A stretch of 64,000 nt of DNA from assembly GCA_965116945.1 (NCBI GenBank), contig OZ220734.1, positions 2,170,001-2,234,000 on the forward strand, read 5' to 3'. The position numbers were made by a program, and so were the translations under genes. This DNA comes from Plut-88900 sp965116945. Lineage in GTDB: Bacteria > Chloroflexota > Dehalococcoidia > Plut-88900. This document shows positions 16,666 to 25,221 of this stretch, in pieces. The notes below the pieces were generated by a model. The model did no database searches, was not told where the DNA came from, and saw only the letters and a program-made list of their open reading frames with translations. Each line of letters begins with the position of its first letter. The first letter of the stretch is position 1.

Positions 16666-19089
16666 ATGACTTCCGAAATCTGCTCCGGCCTACGAGTACT
16701 CGACCTAAGCCGCTCCTGGACCGGCGCCCTTGCTACCCTCCTCCTCGCCGACGCCGGTGCCGAAGTCATCAAAATAGAGGCGCCCGGCGGCGATCCCACA
16801 TGGAAGCACTATGCCTCTCCTCTCTGGCACCGCGGCAAGAAGAGCGCCTTCCTGGATCTAAAGACCCCCGATGGCCGTGAAACCCTCAGGCTTCTCGCAG
16901 CCGGGAGTGACGTCCTCCTCCACACCCTGATGCCCGGCGCCGACAAACGCCTTGGAGCAGACTACGAGACCCTGAAGGGCGTCAACCCGTCTCTTGTCTA
17001 TTGCGCCGTCTCCGGATTCGGGCCCCTCAAAGGGCTTGAAAACGTCAAAGGCTACGATGCCATCGTAGCTGCTCATACCGGACGGTTCCACGTCTTCCGT
17101 AAACAGATTGACCGGGAGGGTCCAAAGTTCGCTGCCTTGCCCGTCGCTAGTTTTGGAGCCGGCATGCTTGCCGTGCAGGGAATCTTGTCTGCCTTGCTGG
17201 TAAGAGAGCAAACCGGCAGGGGACAAAAGGTCGAGACCAGCCTCCTGCAGTCCCTTATCGCCTACGATTGGTACTGGCTCATGTGGCAGCTGGAGCATCG
17301 TGGCCTCAACCCTCAACTCGGTTGGTCGGATGCCCTACCTGATGCGCAGTACTTCATCTGCCCCACTAAGGACGGGCAGTGGCTCCAGATGGCTAACGCC
17401 ATGGAGCACCTCTTTTACAACTGGATTATCGGCATAGGCCTAGGTGACTACTTGGCCGACCCACGTTTCTCCCGCTTCCCAAACACCGACTCCAAAGAGA
17501 CTGAAGAAGAACTCTTCCAGCGTATGTACAAGCGCATGGAGGAGCGCACCCTTGATGAATGGACCCATACATTCATGACCGACGTTGATGCCGCCTCCGA
17601 GCCCTTCCGCCAGACCCACGAGGCCTTCACTCATCCCCAGGTGGTTTCCAACGCCCACACCATGACCGTCGAGTCCCCTGATGGCCGCTTCATTAGGCAG
17701 CCCAGCCGCATAGCAACTTTCACCGAGACCCCTGTGATTACCACGCGTCCTGCCCCCATCCCTGGCCAGCACACCGAAGAGGTGATCGCCCTTTCCCGAA
17801 ACGGCCATCTACGCCCCAACGTTTCCTCCAAAGGATCACAACCTGACAAACCCTTGGAGGGCCTCACGGTTGTGGACTTTGCCTCCTGGATAGCCACCCC
17901 CCTTGGCCCCTCCATCCTCGCCGACCTCGGATTGCGGGTCATCAGGGTAGAACCATTGGGCGGGGAACCATGGCGGGATATCGGCCTCATGGGGTTGCGT
18001 ACTCACCAGAGCAAGGAGGCCGTTGCCTTAGACCTGAAAACCGAGGAGGGCAGGGCAATCGTCCACCGCCTCATCCAACGCGCCGACGGCCTGGTCCACA
18101 ACCTCAGACCCGGCGTCCCCGAACGGCTCGGCATCGATTATCCCACTCTTAGGAACATTAACCCCGGCCTCGTGTACCTCTACGGCGCCGGCTATGGATC
18201 GCAAGGCCCATATTCGCACCGTTCCGTAATGCACCCTGTTCCCGGAGCAGTCGCGGGCGGCGCCCTCTTCCAGGCAGGTCTGGGCACCCCTCCCCCACCC
18301 GACACCCAACTCTCCTACGAGGAGACCCGACGGATCGCCAGGGCCCTTGCCGTCTCAAATGAAGCCAACCCGGATGTCAGCGCCTCCATGATTGTTGCGG
18401 TCACCCTGCTCATGGCGCTTTACGTCAAGAAACGGACTGGTAGGGGCCAATACGTCGAACCCACCATGGTTGGAACCGGTCTCTTCGTCAACTCCGACGA
18501 CTACGTCCGGTTCCCCGGCAAGCCCTCCCGCCGTCTCCCCGACCCCGACCTCTTTGGAATCCACTCCCTGTACCGCATGTACGAATCAAGAGAGGGGTGG
18601 CTGTTCATCGCCTGTGATACCCAGGAGGAATGGGCAACCCTTTGCCGCTCCCTCTCCCGAGAGGACTTGATTCAAGACCCGCGCTTCACTTCCCCCGACT
18701 CCCGCCTCGAAAACGACGAGGAGCTAGCATCCATCCTGGACGCAATTTTGAAAACCCGACCCGCCGCGGAGTGGCAGGACTTACTCGTACCTGAAGGCGT
18801 AGCCTGTGTGACCGTCTACCCGGACGACTTCAGCGACTTCGTCAATACCGATCCACGCATGAGGGAAGCCGGCCTGATAGTCGACCAGGAGCACCCCGCG
18901 CTTGGCAAGTACCAGCGCTACGGCCCGATGATCAACTTTTCCGAAACCAGGGGCACCAACCTCGGCCCCATCACCGTCGTCGGAGAGCACACGGCCAACG
19001 TCCTTGCGGAACTCGGCTACACACCCGAACAGATCGAGGATTTCGCCACACGCAAGATAGTCGTCTGTGGGGATCCATCGGGCTCCTAG
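16666..19089 (+). CDS. Fused double CaiB/BaiF (class III) CoA-transferase
   Basis: About 807 residues made of two complete CaiB/BaiF units: the first opens with LRVLDLSRSWTGALATLLLADAGAEVIKIE and the second, near residue 400, with LTVVDFASWIATPLGPSILADLGLRVIRVEP. Class III enzymes swap CoA between acids through an Asp-acyl intermediate and normally work as interlaced dimers of one polypeptide. In the second unit PDVSASM keeps an aspartate five residues before the Met (codon at 18373), while the first unit has ASFGAGM, with Ser at that place. Only the second half is then likely to be catalytic. A TTG at 16660 is also in frame; the ATG at 16666 is preferred. The acid substrate is unknown. Confidence 0.88.
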   Translation: MTSEICSGLRVLDLSRSWTGALATLLLADAGAEVIKIEAPGGDPTWKHYASPLWHRGKKSAFLDLKTPDGRETLRLLAAGSDVLLHTLMPGADKRLGADYETLKGVNPSLVYCAVSGFGPLKGLENVKGYDAIVAAHTGRFHVFRKQIDREGPKFAALPVASFGAGMLAVQGILSALLVREQTGRGQKVETSLLQSLIAYDWYWLMWQLEHRGLNPQLGWSDALPDAQYFICPTKDGQWLQMANAMEHLFYNWIIGIGLGDYLADPRFSRFPNTDSKETEEELFQRMYKRMEERTLDEWTHTFMTDVDAASEPFRQTHEAFTHPQVVSNAHTMTVESPDGRFIRQPSRIATFTETPVITTRPAPIPGQHTEEVIALSRNGHLRPNVSSKGSQPDKPLEGLTVVDFASWIATPLGPSILADLGLRVIRVEPLGGEPWRDIGLMGLRTHQSKEAVALDLKTEEGRAIVHRLIQRADGLVHNLRPGVPERLGIDYPTLRNINPGLVYLYGAGYGSQGPYSHRSVMHPVPGAVAGGALFQAGLGTPPPPDTQLSYEETRRIARALAVSNEANPDVSASMIVAVTLLMALYVKKRTGRGQYVEPTMVGTGLFVNSDDYVRFPGKPSRRLPDPDLFGIHSLYRMYESREGWLFIACDTQEEWATLCRSLSREDLIQDPRFTSPDSRLENDEELASILDAILKTRPAAEWQDLLVPEGVACVTVYPDDFSDFVNTDPRMREAGLIVDQEHPALGKYQRYGPMINFSETRGTNLGPITVVGEHTANVLAELGYTPEQIEDFATRKIVVCGDPSGS

Positions 19090-20141
19090 GCGAACTGAAG
19101 CACCCGCTTCGGGTTCTCCACGAAGATTGCGTCAATCTGCTCCCGACTCATCCCCTTGCCCCGCATTATTGGGACCACGTTTTCCAGTAGATGGGCATAC
19201 CCGTGGCCCCCGTAGCTGTGCAGCCTCGTCTTCCACGCCGTATCGTGGGCCACTACCACCTGGTTCAGGTGTCCGTCCTCGATTAAACGAATAATGTTCT
19301 CGACTCGCGTGCCATCATTTGGCATTGTGAACGATGGCGCCAGGGGGTAGAACGCCTGCTCAGCCCCGAACAGGTCGTATTCTATGTAGCACCCCGTCTC
19401 CGCCAGCTCCTTCAGAGTCCCATAGTCAGAAATAGTCCGACACACGTGGCTCATTATCGTCCTGGATACATCCCCACCCGCGGCCTCGATACCCCTTACA
19501 ATTTCCAGCGGCGCCGATGGATGACGCCCGGGATGGATCAATAATGGCGCTCCTGTCTTCGCCTGTGCACGGGCTCCTGCCCTGACTGACCTCTTTTCCG
19601 TATCGGTCCATGGCCATGAACACCCAATCTCCCCAATGACTCCAGATTTCACCCCCGTATCTCCCACTCCCTCCGTCACGTCCTCCACAATCTCCTCAAA
19701 CATCTGGTCCTCGCCTATGTCCGTCCATCCCTCAGGCTGGAAAGGCTCTATGTAGTATCCCGACCCCATGACTATGTTCAGTCCACTCGCTCGGGACACC
19801 CTCGCCAACGCCAGCGGGTCCCTACCGATGCCACGGTTCGTCGCATCCACCAGGCTCTGACCCCCTGCCCGGTAGAACCGTGTCACCTCCTTGATCATGA
19901 GCTCCTCGTCGTACAACCCTAGATTCTCGTAGTTCATCGCCCAGTTGCCGCGTATCCACCCAACGTCATCGATCGTCACCGGCTTCATTGCCAGACCCTT
20001 TCGACTCCCTTCCTCCGGTTCCAGATAAAGTGGTTTAAAATGGATGAATACATGCTCGTGGGTGAGGGTAACGCCCAGTTCCTCCGGCGATATGTCGCCT
20101 AGTACTGTTTGGACCCTTCCCACGCTCTCTGAGGGTGACAT
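19086..20141 (-). CDS. Phosphotriesterase-like lactonase/hydrolase
   Basis: A 351-residue TIM-barrel binuclear metal hydrolase of the phosphotriesterase (Php) family. Metal ligands visible are H28 and H30 in TLTHEHV, E171 in VIGEIGCSW (a glutamate where classic PTE has carboxylated lysine), H203 in LLIHPGRHP, H232 in MSHVCR and D300 in VVAHDTAWK. Members with this pattern are lactonases or amidases rather than true organophosphate hydrolases. Its TAG lies in a CTAG shared with the stop of the convergent CoA-transferase gene. It probably belongs to the surrounding catabolic set. Confidence 0.88.
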   Translation of the reverse strand: MSPSESVGRVQTVLGDISPEELGVTLTHEHVFIHFKPLYLEPEEGSRKGLAMKPVTIDDVGWIRGNWAMNYENLGLYDEELMIKEVTRFYRAGGQSLVDATNRGIGRDPLALARVSRASGLNIVMGSGYYIEPFQPEGWTDIGEDQMFEEIVEDVTEGVGDTGVKSGVIGEIGCSWPWTDTEKRSVRAGARAQAKTGAPLLIHPGRHPSAPLEIVRGIEAAGGDVSRTIMSHVCRTISDYGTLKELAETGCYIEYDLFGAEQAFYPLAPSFTMPNDGTRVENIIRLIEDGHLNQVVVAHDTAWKTRLHSYGGHGYAHLLENVVPIMRGKGMSREQIDAIFVENPKRVLQFA

Positions 20142-20304
20142 CGTTTCGCCTCCCGGCTTGGCTTGAATTGAACCAAATCATAGGTTCGTCGGAAAGAGCA
20201 TGTCAACGATTGACTCCGCATAGCCATTGACACATGATGGGCCACTTTTCTAACATTTACCCTACGTGACCTTTCATTACTTAACTGCAAAGGGGGTGAG
20301 ACCC

Positions 20305-21438
20305 GTGGCCAGGCTAGAAGTGATTTCGTCGGATTCCCATATCGTAGAGCCGCCGGACCTTTGGACCTCACGCATCGATCCCGCCTTCCGGGAACGCGCC
20401 CCCCATATGATCATCGACAACGAGGGTTTGGCCCACTGGCGCGTCGAAGGTGATCAGCCACTCGGTTCTGTAGGCGCCCCCTCCCAGGCCGGTCAGAGGT
20501 ACGAAGATCCTGAAGCCATCACCTTCGAAGGCGCACTCGAAGACGTGAGACCCGGTGCATTTGACCCCACCCCCCGAATCGACGACTTGAATGTCGACGG
20601 GGTTGACGGCGAGGTCATCTACCCTACAATCGGTGCCCGGCTTTACACAGTGCTGCAACCCGATTTGCTGGCTGCCAGCTTCCGCGCCAGTAACGATTGG
20701 CTCGCCGACTTCTGTGCCGCCAATCCTGGCGTATTTAAGGGTAATGCCCTTATCTCCCTGGATGACGTGGACGAGGGCACCAGGGAACTCGAAAGGTGCG
20801 CCAACATGGGCTTCCGCGGCGCCATGATTACCACCTACCCTGGCGACGACAAACAATACGAGCACCCTTCCTATGAGCCCTTCTGGGCTGCAGCAGAGTC
20901 GCTCGGTGTCGTCCTAAGTATGCACATCGCCTCCAACAGGCCGGGCCCCGGGCAGATTAGCGTCTTCACCGTCAACGGCGATGAGGAAGGCGCAGCATCT
21001 TTCAGCGTCAACCAGGACCATTGGGTCAGGAAGTCCGTCGCCTCCATGATCTTCTCGGGCGTCTTCGAAAGACACCCCAACCTGAACGTCGCCATCGTCG
21101 AACACGAGCTGGCCTGGGCTCCCTACTTCTTGAGGACCATGGATTGGCTCTATTCGGAACTCAGCCAGACCGCCCCATATCGCTTCCAGGGCGACGCCAT
21201 GCCCAGTGACTTCTTCCGCAGCAACATTACAATGAGTTTCCAGCAGGACGACATCGGAATTCAACTACGGGCCCTCATCGGTGTCCAATGCCTGACATGG
21301 GGCTCGGACTACCCTCACGCGGAATCCACCTGGCCCAAATCCCGGGAGGTCCTTGCAGATATCCTCGCAGATGTCCCCGCCGACGAGCAGCGCAAGATCG
21401 TCTGCGATAACGTCGCTGGACTCTTCGGCTTCAACTAG
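20305..21438 (+). CDS. Amidohydrolase-2 family protein, paralogue of the 15.5 kb gene
   Basis: From GTG 20305 this is 377 residues, identical in length to the 15502 gene, with VISSDSHIVEPPDLW, SMHIASNRPGPG, MIFSGVFERHPNLNVAIVEHELAWAPYF and LTWGSDYPHAESTWP. The frame extends to a GTG at 20266, but the GTG at 20305 lies just behind AGGGGGTGAG and lines up with the start of the paralogue (both read cccgtggcc). It sits alone on the plus strand and overlaps the following convergent gene by 8 bases. Function is known only at family level. Confidence 0.88.
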   Translation: MARLEVISSDSHIVEPPDLWTSRIDPAFRERAPHMIIDNEGLAHWRVEGDQPLGSVGAPSQAGQRYEDPEAITFEGALEDVRPGAFDPTPRIDDLNVDGVDGEVIYPTIGARLYTVLQPDLLAASFRASNDWLADFCAANPGVFKGNALISLDDVDEGTRELERCANMGFRGAMITTYPGDDKQYEHPSYEPFWAAAESLGVVLSMHIASNRPGPGQISVFTVNGDEEGAASFSVNQDHWVRKSVASMIFSGVFERHPNLNVAIVEHELAWAPYFLRTMDWLYSELSQTAPYRFQGDAMPSDFFRSNITMSFQQDDIGIQLRALIGVQCLTWGSDYPHAESTWPKSREVLADILADVPADEQRKIVCDNVAGLFGFN

Positions 21439-22159
21439 ACGGTAGCGACTGGCCCGCCAAAATGACTTTGGGTATATCGACCACCATGGCACGCGCCTTC
21501 CCCACTCCGACAATCTTCCCTGCCTCCTTCACGGCGCCTGCCATCCTCGGCTCCCGTGGCCCAGTAGGCCGGTGACTGTCCGTGCTGATTACATGAACCC
21601 ATCCGTTTCTCAAGAGGACTTCCGCCACATCGCGAGCCTCAGTCCCAAACCTACCCAATATGCACGTCGAGGTAACCTGCCCCAAGATCCCCTTTTCGGA
21701 GAACGCACCCATAATGGAAGGGTCCTTCATGATGTCCGCCTGGCGCTCCGGGTGTGCAATAACGGGTGTATACCCCTGCCCCTGGAGTTGAGCTAACACT
21801 TCATCCGTATAGTCAGGAAGCGAGTCAAAGGGCAACTCCACAAGTATGTATGGGCCATGGTTGTAGGGGAAAGCCACGCCGGCAGCCACAAGGTCGGGCA
21901 GGTCATGTGTCAGGTGATTCTCCATCCCGACATACACCTCGATTGCCAGACTTTCCTCCCAGGCAAGTCGATTCAGCGTGTCGACGTACTCGGAAACCCT
22001 CGGTAGCGATTCTGCCTCCCGCACGTCCTTGGCATGAGGAGTAGCCGCCATACCCTTAATGCCATCCAAAGCCGCAGTCCGTACCATCTCCAACGACTCT
22101 TCCAGAGTCTTGGCTCCATCGTCGAGCCCTGGCAGGATATGGCTATGAAGGTCGAACAA
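21431..22159 (-). CDS. PHP-domain phosphatase, CpsB/YwqE type
   Basis: A 242-residue PHP-fold enzyme resembling CpsB/YwqE manganese-dependent tyrosine phosphatases. Metal motifs are FDLHSHILPGLDDGA (residues 2-16), AATPHA, GMENHLT, IAHPER and ISTDSHRPTGP. Classic members act on capsule-regulating tyrosine kinases, but no such kinase or capsule operon is near. It lies 8 bases downstream of a PIG-L deacetylase gene on the same strand, so the two are likely co-transcribed. Together with the MshA-like enzyme nearby, a sugar- or inositol-phosphate substrate can be imagined, which is only an inference. Confidence 0.82.
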   Translation of the reverse strand: MFDLHSHILPGLDDGAKTLEESLEMVRTAALDGIKGMAATPHAKDVREAESLPRVSEYVDTLNRLAWEESLAIEVYVGMENHLTHDLPDLVAAGVAFPYNHGPYILVELPFDSLPDYTDEVLAQLQGQGYTPVIAHPERQADIMKDPSIMGAFSEKGILGQVTSTCILGRFGTEARDVAEVLLRNGWVHVISTDSHRPTGPREPRMAGAVKEAGKIVGVGKARAMVVDIPKVILAGQSLPSS

Positions 22160-22167
22160 CCCGCGGC

Positions 22168-22869
22168 CTAACCCCTGAGGTTCATCACCTTAAACGCCTC
22201 GGCGTATTTGATCCCCTTGTCCCGACCCAGGTTCTGCGCATGACTCTTGACGCTATCTGCCACATTCCAGTCTTCTGTATCGGCGACTTGACTCTTGTGG
22301 CACTTCAACGCCGTGATCTTAAGATCGATAGTCTCTGATATATCGAAGTGAGTGTCGGGGTCCTCGCTCCCCCAGAACAGGATGTGCTTAACCTTGTGGG
22401 GTTTAAGACCTTCTTCGTAGTGTTCTGGAAAATGCAGCCTGTCCCTCGCGTATGGAAATGCTGCATCTAATGTGACCTGCCCCGCCATCCGGTGGTCCCT
22501 GTGTAGATAGAAACTCCTCCGGAGGGGATAAGTAGTAAAAACTGCCTCGGGCCTGTAGTACCGGAGGTTCCTGACTAACTTTCCCCGAAAGTCCACACTG
22601 TCTTCCAGTCCACCGTCCGGGTAGTCCAGAAACACCACGTCGCTCAGGCCCAATACACGGGCCGCATCCAACTGTTCTTCTCGCCTGATCGCCGCCAGCT
22701 TTTCAGATGTCATCTCCGGGTCATCAGTTCCTTTGTCGCCGTTCGTCGCCACCACCAGAATCGCCCTGCTCCCTTCCTTAATCCATTTGGTTACTATCCC
22801 TGCGCACCCGAATTCGAAATCATCCGGGTGGGGTGTCACTACTAGTACAGTACTGGGGGTGGGAATCAT
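22168..22869 (-). CDS. PIG-L / LmbE family N-acetylglucosamine deacetylase
   Basis: A 233-residue zinc-dependent deacetylase. The zinc motif VTPHPDDFEFGCAG (residues 11-24) is canonical, NGDKGTDD follows, and YLHRDHRMAGQ gives the second zinc histidine and the conserved HxDH. The family removes acetyl from GlcNAc moieties in GlcNAc-inositol (MshB), GlcNAc-malate (BshB), GPI precursors or antibiotics. It stands in a group with an MshA-like glycosyltransferase and a tandem GNAT, which suggests a thiol- or glycoside-maturation role. The ATG at 22869 follows GGAG by 11 bases. Confidence 0.88.
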   Translation of the reverse strand: MIPTPSTVLVVTPHPDDFEFGCAGIVTKWIKEGSRAILVVATNGDKGTDDPEMTSEKLAAIRREEQLDAARVLGLSDVVFLDYPDGGLEDSVDFRGKLVRNLRYYRPEAVFTTYPLRRSFYLHRDHRMAGQVTLDAAFPYARDRLHFPEHYEEGLKPHKVKHILFWGSEDPDTHFDISETIDLKITALKCHKSQVADTEDWNVADSVKSHAQNLGRDKGIKYAEAFKVMNLRG

Positions 22870-23082
22870 CTAGTTAATTGCTCCTGATGTTGGATTGTTC
22901 TCTTTAGCCTACCTACCTTGGCCGGCAAGTTACTTTCCTACAACCCTGTCTCCCCTGTCAATCCCGTTCCCGCCCCCCTTGCCCCTACGCCTTTCTAACT
23001 GTAACCTGAATGCCCTAAACCCTCGCTCCAACGCTGGAAGGTCACCACCATAATCACCATTAAGAGCTACCAACATTCAGAC

Positions 23083-23955
23083 TTGGCCCGACTCTGGTCC
23101 TTAACTAATTCCATTCATGGCGACAAGGGCTGGTGGGCCGCACGCTCACCCGACAACCTGTCAGTCTGGCTCGGTCAACCCACCATCGAACCGGAGCGGG
23201 ATGTCTTTATCGCCCTGGACGGAGAATCTCCCGTCGGCTACTTGATTGCCAACCTGGAACCCCCTCTTAAACGTGTAGTCTTGGAAGGAGTCGTCCACCC
23301 CAACCACCTCCGTCGCGGCGCTGGGACTCAACTCGTCCAGGCTGCTACCGACCGGGCCAAAAGCCTCGACTACGAGATAATTCAGATGGCCGTTCCCTAT
23401 GCAGCCACCAACGCCCGAAGACTGGCAAAGCACTGTGACTTTCGATTCATTCGTAAGTTCTGGGAAATGAAACTCGCCGACCCCACCTCCGTACCCACCC
23501 CAAACCTGTACGAAGGTTTCCAGCTACGCCATTTCCGGGAAGGCGACGAAGAACGTCTCCAATTCATACAGAACCTGTCCTTTTCCAAACATTGGGGCTA
23601 CAACCCTAACCGGCTGGAAGATATCCACTACAAAGTCCGTATGGGCCTATTCTCCTTCGACGACATCCTTCTAGTCCTGGATGGCGAGAATACGATAGGC
23701 TTCAACTGGACTAGGCTAGAGCGCGGGGAACAATGCACGCAGGGATGGATAGGAATGATGGGCGCCCACCCCGAGTACCGGGGTAAGGGCCTTGGAACCT
23801 CAATAATGCGTGCCGGTGTTCAGTACCTTAGAACCTCCGGTGCTTCCAGCATCGACCTCACTGTCGATAGCCTGAACCCGAGCGCCCACAGGATCTACCG
23901 CGCCGGCGGCTTCGAAAGGCAGGCTGTAACTGTCTGGTACGAGCGGGTCCTGTAG
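23083..23955 (+). CDS. Tandem GNAT acetyltransferase (MshD-like)
   Basis: About 290 residues with two GNAT domains. The first has acetyl-CoA loop VHPNHLRRGAGTQLV and the second HPEYRGKGLGTSI with the end LTVDSLNPSAHRIYRAGGF. This double layout and the C-terminal pattern recall mycothiol synthase MshD. The only usual start is the TTG at 23083, yet the frame upstream (from 23041) encodes TIITIKSYQHSD, which looks like the missing first GNAT strand. GGAAGG at 23036-23041 is 8 bases before an ATA at 23050, so a non-standard AUA/AUC/AUU start is possible. It is encoded opposite to its neighbours. The substrate is unknown. Confidence 0.82.
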   Translation: MARLWSLTNSIHGDKGWWAARSPDNLSVWLGQPTIEPERDVFIALDGESPVGYLIANLEPPLKRVVLEGVVHPNHLRRGAGTQLVQAATDRAKSLDYEIIQMAVPYAATNARRLAKHCDFRFIRKFWEMKLADPTSVPTPNLYEGFQLRHFREGDEERLQFIQNLSFSKHWGYNPNRLEDIHYKVRMGLFSFDDILLVLDGENTIGFNWTRLERGEQCTQGWIGMMGAHPEYRGKGLGTSIMRAGVQYLRTSGASSIDLTVDSLNPSAHRIYRAGGFERQAVTVWYERVL

Positions 23956-23961
23956 CGGAGC

Positions 23962-25185
23962 CTAGTTTATAGCCCGGTTCACCGACTCGTAGAGTCCCGC
24001 AACCCTTCCCGCCACCAGTGGCCAAGCAAGCCCTGCCACCGACTCACGCGCCCTTGATGCTAGCAAGCCTCGAAGCTGGGGATCGTCCAGCAATAGGCTG
24101 ACCTTTTCGGCCAGCGCCTCGGGCCTGCGCTCTTGGATTAAGCAGCCGTTAAGCCCGTCCTTCACCGTCTCCGGAAGCCCCCCGACTGCCGTCGCTACGA
24201 CTGGTGTGCCGCAAGCCATAGCTTCCGCTGCCACCAGACCAAAACTCTCGTAAAAGGACGGCACTACGCACAGGTCGGCAGCGTTGTAGTAGTGCACAAG
24301 TTTCTTGTGTGGAACAGTGCCTTCAAAAGAGACCAGGTGCCCGATTCCCAGCTCCTCAGCCAACCGTCTCACCTTGGTCACCTCATCATCTCCCGTCACA
24401 TCTCCCCCAACGATGAGCACCTTCAGCCCGGACTGCAGCCCCAACCTCGCCACCCCTTCAAGCAGGAGCTCTGGCCCCTTTAGCGGCTGCACCCTCCCGA
24501 CGTAGAGCAGTATTTTCTCTGTGCCTAACCCTAGCTCTGCCCTCGCCTGCTCCCTGGACGTGGGCTTAAATACCTCCATGTCCACACCACACGGTATAAC
24601 CTGTATCCGGTCTCCCGGGGCCCCATAAAAGTCGATCATGTTGCCCCGTTCATGCTCGCTAACCGCCACGATGCGGTCGGCCCTGTGCAATATGTCCCTC
24701 TCGGAGCGGATGCGTACTTCACTCTCATCCTCCTCCGCCCGAGCCCTCAACTTAGCCTCACCCAGCGTATGGAAACTTGCAATATGAGGTAATTTCTCTT
24801 GCCGGTTCAGCCTCGCCACCACCTCTCCCGACAACCAATAATGGCTGTGATATAGGTCATATGAAAGACCTCGTTCACGTTGGAAACTCAGCATGTTGTC
24901 CACGAATTCCGGAAGCAGGGGGTAGATCCCGTCTTTGGACTCGTTCCAGGGCCCCGCCTCTACGTGGATCACGCGGGCGCCGGGGCCCAGGTCAACTATT
25001 TCAGGATCGTTCGGGTCGTGGAATCGAGTGTAAACATCCGCGGTTATCCCCAGGCTTCCCAGCTCTTTGGTCAGTTGCAGCAGATATACGTTCATTCCCC
25101 CGGTATCCTTCTCGCCCAATCTGGCGAGGGGACAACCGTGGACGCTGACCAGGGCTACCCGCAAACTATCCGTGGACATGGACAC
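23962..25185 (-). CDS. GT4 glycosyltransferase, MshA-like
   Basis: A 407-residue GT-B retaining glycosyltransferase. The N-terminal half closely follows MshA (D-inositol-3-phosphate GlcNAc transferase): VALVSVHGCPLARL, DTGGMNVYLL, VIHVEAGPW, YDLYHSHYWLSG, SFHTL and SEVRIRSE. The C-terminal half has the donor signature PSFYESFGLVAAEAMACGTPVV with the E-x7-E motif. Residues equivalent to the inositol-phosphate contacts of MshA as I recall them (Lys, Tyr, Thr, Arg) seem kept, but sucrose-phosphate-synthase relatives share much of this. The start is a GTG at 25185; an ATG is two codons later. Confidence 0.87.
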   Translation of the reverse strand: MSMSTDSLRVALVSVHGCPLARLGEKDTGGMNVYLLQLTKELGSLGITADVYTRFHDPNDPEIVDLGPGARVIHVEAGPWNESKDGIYPLLPEFVDNMLSFQRERGLSYDLYHSHYWLSGEVVARLNRQEKLPHIASFHTLGEAKLRARAEEDESEVRIRSERDILHRADRIVAVSEHERGNMIDFYGAPGDRIQVIPCGVDMEVFKPTSREQARAELGLGTEKILLYVGRVQPLKGPELLLEGVARLGLQSGLKVLIVGGDVTGDDEVTKVRRLAEELGIGHLVSFEGTVPHKKLVHYYNAADLCVVPSFYESFGLVAAEAMACGTPVVATAVGGLPETVKDGLNGCLIQERRPEALAEKVSLLLDDPQLRGLLASRARESVAGLAWPLVAGRVAGLYESVNRAIN

Positions 25186-25221
25186 TGATGAACGTGGTGA
25201 ATTAAAGGGGAATACCGCCTT

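Noticed and set aside
19086..20141. Phosphotriesterase-like gene as a true organophosphate hydrolase
   Set aside because: A Glu replaces the bridging carboxylated lysine, a pattern more usual for lactonase or amidase relatives.
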